From contig CAKOHT010000006.1 of assembly GCA_934085975.1 (NCBI GenBank), forward strand, positions 1 through 64,000: 64,000 nucleotides of DNA, written 5' to 3'. Positions 33,477 through 41,741 of this stretch are shown here, one piece after another; positions within the stretch are counted from its first letter, which is position 1; each line of letters starts with the position of its first letter. The position numbers and the translations under genes were made by a program. This stretch comes from an uncultured Cetobacterium sp. (lineage in GTDB: Bacteria; Fusobacteriota; Fusobacteriia; Fusobacteriales; Fusobacteriaceae). The notes beneath the pieces were generated by a model. That model had not been told where the DNA came from. It was given only the letters and a program-made list of their open reading frames with translations, and ran no database searches.

Positions 33477-34820
33477 TTATTTTGCTACATTTCCAGCTAC
33501 ATTCATTACATCCCAAGTTCTGGCAAATGGTGGAGCATAACAAAAGTCCATCATCCCAATCTCATCCACCGTTAATTTTGCGTATATTGCCGTCGCTAAT
33601 GAGTCCACTCTTAGAACTGCACCCTTTTTACCTGCAATCTGACCTCCCAAAAGAACTCTTGTATCCGCATCATAGATTAATTTTACAAATATATCCTCTC
33701 TACCCGGATAGTAATTCGTCTGATTTTTGTCCTTTACAAACACAGTTTTATAATTTATTCCCATTTTTATTGCTTCTGCTTCTGTTATTCCAGTTCTTCC
33801 AGCTTCTATATCCATAACTTTTACTGCCGCTGATCCCAATGTTCCTTGAAACTCAGTCTCTACCCCAGCTAAATTTTCTCCAACTATTCTACCAATCTTA
33901 TTAGCAGTTGTTGCAAGGGGAATATACACATTCTCCTTTCTCACTAAATGAGGTACCGTTGCACAATCTCCCGCCGAATATATCGAATCAATACTTGTTC
34001 TTCCATGAGTATCTATTACTAGAGCTCCGTTTCCTAACATCTCAATCCCTGTTTCCTTTAAAAAAGCAGTATTTGGTCTCACTCCTGTTGAAATAACTAC
34101 AACATCTGCTGGATATTCTCCCTTATTAGTCTTTACCCCTACAACTTTTCCATTTTTTTCTACAATCTCTTGCACAGTCTCCTCTAGATGTAATTCCATC
34201 CCCTCATGAGCTCTTATTTCCTCTTCCATAACATCAGTTATCTCTTTGTCAAAACTTTCTAAAAGAACCCTGTCACCTAATTGTATTATTCTAATACTTC
34301 TTTTTCCCAAATGTTTAGCGGCCTCAGCTACTTCAAGACCAATATATCCAGCTCCAACTATAACTATATCTTGGTTCTCATCTTTTAACATCTCTTCTTT
34401 TAGAATAATACCGTCTGCATATTCCTTTAAAGTGTATACACCTTTAGTTGATAAATTTTTAATTGGTGGCATAATTGCATGAGCTCCTGTCGCCACCATT
34501 AATCTATCATATTTATCTATAAAAGTTTCCCCTGTTACCAAATTTTTTACAGTTATCTCCTTTTTATTTACATCAATACCGATAACTTCATGTTTTATTT
34601 TTATATTCATTCCAGCTTCTATAAATTTCTCCACAGGTCTAGCTATCATATTATTTGGACTCTCAAAAAAGTTTCCAACATAATATGGAAGACCACAAGC
34701 TCCCCATGAAACAATCTCTGTTTTTTCATAAATCACTAACTCCGCCTCTTTGTTGAGCCTACTTGCTTTAGCTGCAGCTGACATTCCTGCCGCAACTCCA
34801 CCAATAATTACTATTTTCAT
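33477..34820 (-). CDS. FAD-dependent pyridine nucleotide-disulfide oxidoreductase (CoA-disulfide reductase/NADH oxidase type)
   Basis: A 447-residue flavoprotein. N-terminal FAD site IIGGVAAGMSAAAKASR, the single redox cysteine in SWGACGLPYYVGN, NAD site IVIVGAGYIGLEVAEAAKHLG, second FAD site IYSAGDCATVPH, and the C-terminal dimerisation domain. The one-cysteine arrangement is that of CoA-disulfide reductases, NADH oxidases and polysulfide reductases. Between cysteine desulfidase and a cystine transporter it may reduce cystine, CoA-cysteine or persulfides; this is inference. Confidence 0.85.
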   Translation of the reverse strand: MKIVIIGGVAAGMSAAAKASRLNKEAELVIYEKTEIVSWGACGLPYYVGNFFESPNNMIARPVEKFIEAGMNIKIKHEVIGIDVNKKEITVKNLVTGETFIDKYDRLMVATGAHAIMPPIKNLSTKGVYTLKEYADGIILKEEMLKDENQDIVIVGAGYIGLEVAEAAKHLGKRSIRIIQLGDRVLLESFDKEITDVMEEEIRAHEGMELHLEETVQEIVEKNGKVVGVKTNKGEYPADVVVISTGVRPNTAFLKETGIEMLGNGALVIDTHGRTSIDSIYSAGDCATVPHLVRKENVYIPLATTANKIGRIVGENLAGVETEFQGTLGSAAVKVMDIEAGRTGITEAEAIKMGINYKTVFVKDKNQTNYYPGREDIFVKLIYDADTRVLLGGQIAGKKGAVLRVDSLATAIYAKLTVDEIGMMDFCYAPPFARTWDVMNVAGNVAK

Positions 34821-34847
34821 CTCTCCTCCTAAAACTATATATTAAAA

Positions 34848-36125
34848 CTAGTTATTTAACATTATCTCTAAAACAACTTCGTCTGTTTGCCTTAAACCTT
34901 CATGAGCTAATACTTTTACATTAGCTAAAGTCGCTTCCACATCTTTTCCTACGATTCCTTCACCGTATTCAAAATTCTTTTTCTTTTTAGATAAATAGTA
35001 TGAATCAAATGCCATAGCTATAGAACTTGCTATTTTTGTTGCACAAGAGCTTTTTGCCCCATCACACAACATTCCTGATAATGTCGCTAAAGTTGTTTCA
35101 ATCGCCGCATCTATTCTATCTAGAGGTAACCCATCTAAAAATGCTAATGCACCAGCTACTCCTCCACCCGAACAAACTACTCCACAGTAAGCCGACAATC
35201 TTCCAATATTTGATTTTATATGAATTGTTGTCAGATGTGAGAAAAATAATCCTCTTATTAGTTGCTCATGTGTTAGTCCCTTTTCTTCACAATACTTTAT
35301 AACTGGCAAAGATGCTGACATTCCCTGATTTCCACTTCCACTTGTTGTCATTACAGGCATAGAACACCCATTCATTCTTGCATCACTTCCAGCGCTTGCA
35401 AAACTGACAATTTTATTTTTTAAATCTTTTCCGTAAACACCCTCTTGCATTCCTTCATACAAACTTTTACCCATACTTATTCCATAATCATTTTTTAATC
35501 CTTCATTAGCTATAGCTGAGTTATAAGCTATAACTTTTTCAAAAATTGGCGCTATTAAAGCTAAATCTATAGTTTTAGCTAAATCATGAATTAATTCAAT
35601 GGTTAAAAAATTTTTATCTGTCATTATATTTCCAGTAATAGCTTCATCACAAGATGCCTCTTTTACAATCGCACCATTTTTTTCTATTTTAACAATATTT
35701 GTATGATAATCTTTAATCTCTATTGTAGCACTATCCTCTCCCAAAACTCCTGTAGCTCTCATATGAAGCTTTACATCTCCCTCTATTTTAGTAGCTATAA
35801 CTCTTTTATTATCAAGATATTCTCCAACCTCATGTAATCTTGATTTATCCACATTCGATATAACCATCAACTCTTTTCTAGAATCTCCCAAAATTGTTCC
35901 CATAGCTACTGCTGCTTCTATCCCTACCATACCTTCTGAATTTGGTATTTTAACACTTTTAACATTTTTTATCAAATTTCCAGATAAAGCAATCTCTATT
36001 TTCTCTGGAACTCCACCCAATATTGATGTCAATTTACTCCCTATGTACGCTAAAGCTATTGGTTCTGTACACCCTTCTGCTGGAACTATCTCTTCATTTA
36101 AAATATTTAAGATCTTATCTATCAT
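34848..36125 (-). CDS. L-cysteine desulfidase family protein (UPF0597/CyuA)
   Basis: A 425-residue Fe-S enzyme family that converts cysteine to pyruvate, ammonia and H2S. Cysteines expected to hold the cluster appear in PAEGCTEPIALAY, RMNGCSMPVMTTSGSGNQG and MLCDGAKSSCATK; CGVVCSGGGVAGA is also conserved. It is first in an operon with a disulfide-reductase-like gene and a cystine transporter, and follows a sigma-54 promoter. Serine dehydratase alpha subunits are relatives, but the neighbours favour cysteine. Confidence 0.87.
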   Translation of the reverse strand: MIDKILNILNEEIVPAEGCTEPIALAYIGSKLTSILGGVPEKIEIALSGNLIKNVKSVKIPNSEGMVGIEAAVAMGTILGDSRKELMVISNVDKSRLHEVGEYLDNKRVIATKIEGDVKLHMRATGVLGEDSATIEIKDYHTNIVKIEKNGAIVKEASCDEAITGNIMTDKNFLTIELIHDLAKTIDLALIAPIFEKVIAYNSAIANEGLKNDYGISMGKSLYEGMQEGVYGKDLKNKIVSFASAGSDARMNGCSMPVMTTSGSGNQGMSASLPVIKYCEEKGLTHEQLIRGLFFSHLTTIHIKSNIGRLSAYCGVVCSGGGVAGALAFLDGLPLDRIDAAIETTLATLSGMLCDGAKSSCATKIASSIAMAFDSYYLSKKKKNFEYGEGIVGKDVEATLANVKVLAHEGLRQTDEVVLEIMLNN

Positions 36126-36181
36126 AATTTTTCAATTCCTCCACTTAATACTCAATTTTTTATAATATACAAGTATATAAT

Positions 36182-36199
36182 AAGCAATTTTTATTCCAA
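36182..36199 (-). promoter_or_regulatory. Sigma-54 promoter of the cysteine operon
   Basis: The minus strand reads TTGGAATAAAAATTGCTT: GG (36197-36196), exactly ten bases, GC (36185-36184), fitting TGGNNN-N5-TTGC. It lies 57 bases before the desulfidase ATG, downstream of a sigma-54 activator gene and its repeats. Confidence 0.8.
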
Positions 36200-36303
36200 T
36201 AGATATTTTTTAATATTTTTGTATTTTTTTATATTTTTTTGTATTATTTTCTATATTTTTAAAAAATAATTTGACATTTTTTATAAAAATTCAATTCTAC
36301 AAA

Positions 36304-36358
36304 TTTTCATTTTGAAAAACTTATCATTTTGGAAATTTTATTTTTTCATTTTGAAAAT
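36304..36358 (-). promoter_or_regulatory. Three upstream activator-like repeats
   Basis: TCATTTTGAAA (36307-36317), TCATTTTGGAA (36324-36334) and TCATTTTGAAA (36346-36356) recur on the plus strand with starts 17 and 22 bp apart, about 110-160 bp upstream of the sigma-54 -24 element. Position and repetition fit enhancer sites for the activator encoded directly upstream. The last copy abuts the activator's stop codon. Confidence 0.65.
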
Positions 36359-38115
36359 CAAATATTATATCTTTGTATTTTTCTATATAAAGTCGTTAAT
36401 CCTATTCCCATTTTTTTTGCTATTTTTTTCTTTCCATCTGTATCCTTTCCAAAAATTTTAAACGCTTTTTCAATATAATTTTTTTCTACTACTTGAAAAT
36501 CCTCTATATGAGATATATTTTTTAACTCTATTCTTTCCACATCAACTTTACTGTCCACTCTTTTGTTCTCTAATAATTTTTCAGGAACTGTAGATAAACT
36601 TAAAATATCACTATTATCCGAAATATTAAACATAAACTCTACTACATTTTCCAACTCTCTTATATTTCCCGGCCATGAATAGTTTAAAAACAATTTTTCA
36701 ACTTCAATATCAATAAAATTTACATATTTCTCAGTTATTCTATTATACTTTTTTATAAGATTTTTAGTTATTGGTAAAATATCCTCTCTTCTCTCCCTCA
36801 AAGGAGCTACCTCGAAAGGAATAACTTTCAATCTATAATAAAGATCTTCCCTAAATTTTTTCTCAAGAATCTTTTTTTCCAAATCTACATTTGTTGCTGC
36901 AATAATTCTAATATCCAACTCTATATCTCTATTTGAACCTACTCTTGTCACTTTTTTTTCTTGAAGAACCCTTAATATTTTAGCTTGCAAATATAAAGGC
37001 ATATCTCCAATTTCATCCAAAAATATAACGCCTCCATTTGCTAACTCAAACTTCCCCATACGCCCATTTTTATCAGCCCCTGTAAATGCTCCTCTTACAT
37101 ATCCAAATAGTTCACTCTCTAAAAGTGATTCAGGAATCGCTGCACAATTTATAACAACGAAAGGAGCATTTCTTCTCGAGCTATGATAATGTAAAGCTCT
37201 TGCCACTAACTCTTTTCCAGTTCCACTTTCCCCTGTTATTAGCACTGTTGACTTTGAAGGTGCAACACGCTTTATTCTTTCTTTCAATAACTTAGTGAAT
37301 TTGGAATCCCCTATTATATTTCCCAACGAAACGCTATTTGATGTTTCAACAAGCCCCCTGATACCGTCATTTACTTTATTCATATCATCAAAAATAAAAA
37401 TTTTTTCATTCTTTCCAAATGCTTCAAAAGGCAATATTTTTCCAAGAACAGTTAACTCTTTATTTTGAACCTTTAACCTATATATCTCCTCTTCCATCAG
37501 AAAATCATTCTGTGAAGTTAGGTGTATTTCTTTTCCAATTATTTTTGTGTCCACTTCTATTTTTTTTAAAGCAAAATTATTAATACTTGTTATTACTCCC
37601 TCACTGTTAAATCTTAAAACACCTTTTTGAATTGTATTTAATATTGTTGTAAGAACATTTTCTCTTTCTGTTTTTTCTAAACTTTCATTGTGTTCAACAA
37701 ATCTTATACTTATTAATTCAGCCATCTGTTCAACGAAATCCAAATAGTTTTTTAAATTTTCTAAAATTCTCTTCTTCTGACTTTCATCAAAAGATACTAA
37801 ACTTATTAAACCTATCAGTTTCCCCTCATACATTATTGGAGTTGATATTTCAAGTACTTCTAAACAACATTCTTTCTCTGAACAACCATTACAAATTTCA
37901 TCCTCTCTCGGGTTTAAAATAACTGTTGTTTCTTTGGTTTCTAACGTTTTTTTATTAGCTCTTCCCTTTATTTTTTCACCTATTTTTTGAGGTCCACTTC
38001 CTGTTATTCTTACAAGATTTTTATCGCAAATTCCAACATCCATCGCAAATAGCTTAGATATTGTTTTTGCATATTTTTTTAACTCATCCTTTATCACTAA
38101 TAAATCCGTCTTCAT
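36358..38115 (-). CDS. Sigma-54-dependent transcriptional activator
   Basis: A 585-residue enhancer-binding protein. Residues 1-145: sensor region with a cysteine cluster (C75, C78, C83, C84, in CNGCSEKECC) plus C30. About 150-245: PAS-like domain. About 263-500: AAA+ domain with Walker A GESGTGKE (295-302) and the sigma-54 contact loop GAFTGA (342-347). C-terminus: Fis-type helix-turn-helix (KKIAKKMGIGLTTLYRKIQR). The neighbouring cysteine operon, sigma-54 promoter and repeats suggest it senses cysteine, sulfide or redox through the cysteine cluster; this is inferred. Confidence 0.92.
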   Translation of the reverse strand: MKTDLLVIKDELKKYAKTISKLFAMDVGICDKNLVRITGSGPQKIGEKIKGRANKKTLETKETTVILNPREDEICNGCSEKECCLEVLEISTPIMYEGKLIGLISLVSFDESQKKRILENLKNYLDFVEQMAELISIRFVEHNESLEKTERENVLTTILNTIQKGVLRFNSEGVITSINNFALKKIEVDTKIIGKEIHLTSQNDFLMEEEIYRLKVQNKELTVLGKILPFEAFGKNEKIFIFDDMNKVNDGIRGLVETSNSVSLGNIIGDSKFTKLLKERIKRVAPSKSTVLITGESGTGKELVARALHYHSSRRNAPFVVINCAAIPESLLESELFGYVRGAFTGADKNGRMGKFELANGGVIFLDEIGDMPLYLQAKILRVLQEKKVTRVGSNRDIELDIRIIAATNVDLEKKILEKKFREDLYYRLKVIPFEVAPLRERREDILPITKNLIKKYNRITEKYVNFIDIEVEKLFLNYSWPGNIRELENVVEFMFNISDNSDILSLSTVPEKLLENKRVDSKVDVERIELKNISHIEDFQVVEKNYIEKAFKIFGKDTDGKKKIAKKMGIGLTTLYRKIQRYNI

Positions 38116-38146
38116 TATACTCCCTTTATTTTATGTTGTTTATATA

Positions 38147-38166
38147 TGTATATTATCAAAAATAAT
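38147..38166 (+). repeat. Isolated iteron-like sequence
   Basis: TGTATATTATCAAAAATAAT matches the origin iteron (TGTATATTATCAATAATATT) at 18 of 20 positions, in the same orientation, about 5.5 kb from the cluster. It lies just upstream of the sigma-54 activator gene. It may be a satellite initiator site or a coincidence in AT-rich DNA. Confidence 0.45.
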
Positions 38167-38283
38167 TCTTTACTTTTGCAATAAAAAATAACTTATTATA
38201 TCATTTATTTGTAACTAAGAAAAGAGCTGTTTTTAAAATAAAAAAATGAGTTTTATATCCACAAAAATTATTTTTGTTCGTAG

Positions 38284-39333
38284 TCATATAAGCTCTCTCT
38301 TTATCCTATCATTTATACATGATAAAAATTCATAATGAGGAACTTTTAAATGATTTATACTCTCCTCTAAGTCATGAAATATTTCTACCTCATCTCCAAC
38401 CTTCACCGAATCATCTACAAGAATGAATGAGCTATCCATACTGATATGAATTATTTCAAATTTTTTATTATTGATTATAGACATAATACCTTCACTTCTT
38501 TTTGAAAATCCATCTCCGTAACCTAACCGAATTTTTGCTATTTTCTTATATTTTCCTATATTTAAGTTTTCTTTTTTTTCATATCCTATATACTTTAAGT
38601 CACCTATACTTTTTATGTCTAATATTTTACCATCTAATCTAAAAGATCTTTTTATAGATGGAATGTAATATCCTATCTCCTGTAGTCCAAATAAAACTGT
38701 TCCACATCTTATATGAGTACAAAATTTTCCTTCTACTGACATAACTCCTGCACTATTTTGCATATGAACAATCTCAAACCTACCTTTTCCTAATTCTTTT
38801 AATATTTTAGAAAATCTCTCTTCTATTGAAATTAAATCATCATAATCCGCAGCAAATACATGAGTACAAAGACCTTTAAATTTTAAATTTCTATTCTCTA
38901 TCAGCTCTTTTAATTTAAAAAAATCTTTTTCTAAAATTCCATTTCTTCCAAATCCAAAGTCCAACTTTATATGTAACTGTTCCGTTGAAACCCCTTTATC
39001 TAAAAGATTTAAAAGTTCATTAAAACTATTTACCACCATATGAATATTTTCGTTATTTTTTAAAATTTCTAATTCATCTACGGTTTCTAAAATAATAATC
39101 TTTATATCTTTTATTTTTAAACTCAATATCTTTTCGGCTTCGCACTCTCTAGCTACTGCAAAATATTCACATCCATTTTCTGATAAAAATTTAACTATAT
39201 TCTCTATCCCATGACCATAAGCATTGGCTTTCACCACGGCAATTATATCTTTATTTCTGAATTTTTTTAAATAGTGATAGTTATGTAAAATGTTTTCTTT
39301 TGAAACTTTTATTTTAAAATCTTTTAACCCCAT
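38284..39333 (-). CDS. alr: Alanine racemase
   Basis: A 349-residue PLP enzyme of fold type III that makes D-alanine for peptidoglycan. PLP-lysine block DIIAVVKANAYGHGIENIV; the C-terminal beta domain has KIRLGYGDGFSKRS and a catalytic Tyr in this segment. Slightly short for the family (about 360-380). An alternative is another amino-acid racemase of this fold. Confidence 0.9.
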   Translation of the reverse strand: MGLKDFKIKVSKENILHNYHYLKKFRNKDIIAVVKANAYGHGIENIVKFLSENGCEYFAVARECEAEKILSLKIKDIKIIILETVDELEILKNNENIHMVVNSFNELLNLLDKGVSTEQLHIKLDFGFGRNGILEKDFFKLKELIENRNLKFKGLCTHVFAADYDDLISIEERFSKILKELGKGRFEIVHMQNSAGVMSVEGKFCTHIRCGTVLFGLQEIGYYIPSIKRSFRLDGKILDIKSIGDLKYIGYEKKENLNIGKYKKIAKIRLGYGDGFSKRSEGIMSIINNKKFEIIHISMDSSFILVDDSVKVGDEVEIFHDLEESINHLKVPHYEFLSCINDRIKRELI

Positions 39334-39378
39334 AACAACCTCTCTATTACTTTTTTTAGAATAGTATACTCTAAAAAT

Positions 39379-39410
39379 GAAAAAAGGTGAAATTTTGTTT
39401 CACCTTTTTA
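39379..39410 (-). terminator. Rho-independent terminator after ptsI
   Basis: AAAAAGGTGAAA and TTTCACCTTTTT flank a five-base loop; on the minus strand the stem is followed by T-rich sequence. Nine bases beyond the ptsI stop. Confidence 0.8.
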
Positions 39411-39418
39411 AAAAAATA

Positions 39419-41161
39419 TTATCCTAACATCTCTTCGTTATATCTATCTATCTCTGCTAATACCTCTTCTGTTGTACTCATTGACATCACTCTTTCAACT
39501 AGAGCCTCTGCTGAAACTTTATCTATTGCCATTATATTTTTCTTTACTCTTGCAACCGAAATAGCCGACATTGAGAAAGCGTCCAATCCCATTCCAAATA
39601 GTAAAGCTGTTGCTCTAGCTTCTCCAGCGAACTCACCACACATAGATATCGATATTCCACCCTCATGAGCTCCATCTATTGCCGCTTTAATAGCTGCCAA
39701 AACTCCTGGGTTATACGTATCATATAAGTGAGATATTCTCTCATTTCCTCTATCTACTGCCAATGTATATTGAGTTAAATCATTTGTTCCTATCGAGAAG
39801 AAATCAACTTCTTGTGCAAACCATTTAGCTCTAAATGCTGTAGCTGGAGTTTCAATCATAATTCCTAATTGAATATCTTCATCAAACTTTATTCCTTCAG
39901 CTCTTAATTCAGCTTTACATTCTTCTAATAAAGCTTTTGATTTTCTACACTCCTCTATTGAAATTACCATAGGTAACATTATTTTAATGTATCCAAATGC
40001 TGATGCTCTTAAAAGTGCTCTAAACTGTGTTTTTAAGATTTCTGGTCTATCTAAACATATTCTTAAAGCTCTCCATCCTAAGAACGGATTCTCCTCATGT
40101 GGTAGCTCCATATACGGCAGTGACTTATCTCCACCTATGTCCATTGTTCTAATTGTCACTGGGTATGGATTTCCATTTTTATCTTTCATTGCTTCAGCAA
40201 CAAATTTATAAGCTTCAAATTGCTCATCCTCTGTTGGGAATCTGTCATTTGCCATAAATAGAAACTCCGTTCTATAAAGCCCTATTCCATTAGCACCATT
40301 TCTTAGAACACCTGCTACATCTTTTGGAGATCCTATATTTGCCCAAGCTCCAACAGTTATTCCATCTTTTGATGTTGCTGTTTTATCTTTCAATTGCTTT
40401 AATAATTCCTTTTCTTCTAAATATTTTTCTCTTTTTTTAGAGTATTTTTCAATATCTTCATCTGTTGGATTTAGTATGACGTCACCAGTTAAAGCGTCCA
40501 CTACTATTGGAGCTTCATTTGTCACTAATTCAGTTATATTTCCTGTTCCAACCACTGCTGGTATCTCTAGTGATCTAGCCATGATAGATGAGTGTGCTGT
40601 CTTTCCTCCAATATCAGTTATAAATGCTACAACATTTTTTAAATCCAATTGAGCCGTATCTGATGGTGTCAAATCTCTTGCCACTACAACTGAATTTGCA
40701 GGAAGTGAAGACAAATCGACAATATCTATCCCCACGATATTATACAGCCATCTCTTAGCTATATCTCTCAAGTCAGCTGCTCTTTCCCTTAGATACTCAT
40801 CTTCCAAATTTGCTAACATATCACAATAACCACTAATACCTTGCTCTAAGGCATTTTCTGCCGTTATTTTTTCATCTTCAATCAGCTCTATAACTTCATC
40901 AAACAAATCCTCATCCTCTAGTAGAGTTATATGTCCATCAAATATCGCAGCTTTATCTTCTCCTAATTGTCTAGCTGTTTTTTCTCTAATCTTTAATAGT
41001 TGTTCCTTAGTTTTTTCTCTTCCTTCAATTAACTTCTCTTTTTGAACTTCAATGTTTGAACACTCACTTTTATCTATAAAAAGCTCCTCTTCTTTATATA
41101 AAAATGCTCTTCCTACTGCTACCCCTGGAGATGCGTCTATACCTTTTACAAATTTTCTCAT
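39419..41161 (-). CDS. ptsI: PTS enzyme I (phosphoenolpyruvate-protein phosphotransferase)
   Basis: A 580-residue enzyme that passes phosphate from PEP to HPr. Active His in GGKTAHSSIMARSLEIPAVVG; PEP-binding blocks GIGLYRTEFLFM, SIGTNDLTQYTLAVDRGN and the Cys-containing ISMCGEFAGE. The frame stays open 23 codons further, but ATG 41161 (MRKFVKGIDASPG) has GGGAG upstream and fits family N-termini. It follows ptsH, with a terminator-like hairpin between them. Confidence 0.95.
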   Translation of the reverse strand: MRKFVKGIDASPGVAVGRAFLYKEEELFIDKSECSNIEVQKEKLIEGREKTKEQLLKIREKTARQLGEDKAAIFDGHITLLEDEDLFDEVIELIEDEKITAENALEQGISGYCDMLANLEDEYLRERAADLRDIAKRWLYNIVGIDIVDLSSLPANSVVVARDLTPSDTAQLDLKNVVAFITDIGGKTAHSSIMARSLEIPAVVGTGNITELVTNEAPIVVDALTGDVILNPTDEDIEKYSKKREKYLEEKELLKQLKDKTATSKDGITVGAWANIGSPKDVAGVLRNGANGIGLYRTEFLFMANDRFPTEDEQFEAYKFVAEAMKDKNGNPYPVTIRTMDIGGDKSLPYMELPHEENPFLGWRALRICLDRPEILKTQFRALLRASAFGYIKIMLPMVISIEECRKSKALLEECKAELRAEGIKFDEDIQLGIMIETPATAFRAKWFAQEVDFFSIGTNDLTQYTLAVDRGNERISHLYDTYNPGVLAAIKAAIDGAHEGGISISMCGEFAGEARATALLFGMGLDAFSMSAISVARVKKNIMAIDKVSAEALVERVMSMSTTEEVLAEIDRYNEEMLG

Positions 41162-41195
41162 AATTTTATCGCTCCCAATACTTTTATTTTTTGAC

Positions 41196-41223
41196 AAAAA
41201 AAAGGATAGAGTTACCCCCATCC
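41196..41223 (-). terminator. Intercistronic terminator between ptsH and ptsI
   Basis: Minus strand AGGATGGGG-GTAA-CTCTATCCT followed by eight T: a 9-bp stem (two G-U pairs), GNRA tetraloop and T-run. It would lower ptsI expression relative to ptsH. I see no convincing new promoter between it and ptsI. Confidence 0.7.
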
Positions 41224-41252
41224 TTCTCACACTTCAAACTATCGTCCTGTTC

Positions 41253-41516
41253 TTAGTCCTTTAGATTTTCAAGTAGGTGAGCTAACTTCTCAACTGCTTC
41301 ATTTTCGTCTTCTCCTGCAGCATGAACTGTTATTTTTGCACCTTTTTTAATTCCTAAAGAAAGTAATTTTAATAAAGATGTCCCCTTTACTTTTTTTCCT
41401 TCTTCATTTTCTAATTCAATTTGAGATGTAAATGTTTTTGCTAAACTTACAAATTCATTACCAGGTCTTGTATGTAGTCCTGTTTCATTTTTAATTTCAA
41501 CTGTTTTACTTACCAT
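41253..41516 (-). CDS. ptsH: Phosphocarrier protein HPr
   Basis: An 87-residue HPr. With ATG 41516 the phospho-accepting histidine in NETGLHTRPGNEF is residue 15, as in other HPr proteins. The regulatory serine motif is KGTSLLKLLSLG. AAAGGTGAG lies seven bases before this ATG, so the in-frame GTG four codons earlier is unlikely. Confidence 0.95.
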   Translation of the reverse strand: MVSKTVEIKNETGLHTRPGNEFVSLAKTFTSQIELENEEGKKVKGTSLLKLLSLGIKKGAKITVHAAGEDENEAVEKLAHLLENLKD

Positions 41517-41581
41517 AATCCTACTCACCTTTCTACATTTATTGTTTATTATTATATAAAAACATAAAGTTTAAATCTATC

Positions 41582-41620
41582 ATTCTAATATAGAATACTT
41601 AATTTTCAAAATTTTGTCAA
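41582..41620 (-). promoter_or_regulatory. Promoter of ptsH with an overlapping palindrome
   Basis: Minus strand TTGACA (41620-41615), 17-base spacer, TATTCT (41597-41592). The palindrome ATTCTA-ATA-TAGAAT (41582-41596) overlaps the -10 and the likely start point, so it may be an operator. Confidence 0.65.
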
Positions 41621-41741
41621 TTTTTATTTTGAATTGTTTTTTTGTCATAAAACGTTCATTTTTAAGTCTTTTATCACACTTTTTCCTCTATATCATTTCT
41701 TTTATTCACCCTGATTTAACATATTTAACTTTTTGTTAAAT

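Noticed and set aside
41711..41740. GATTTAAC/GTTAAATC inverted repeat after the initiator gene as a terminator
   Set aside because: The stem is AT-only and lacks a U-tract; too weak to call.
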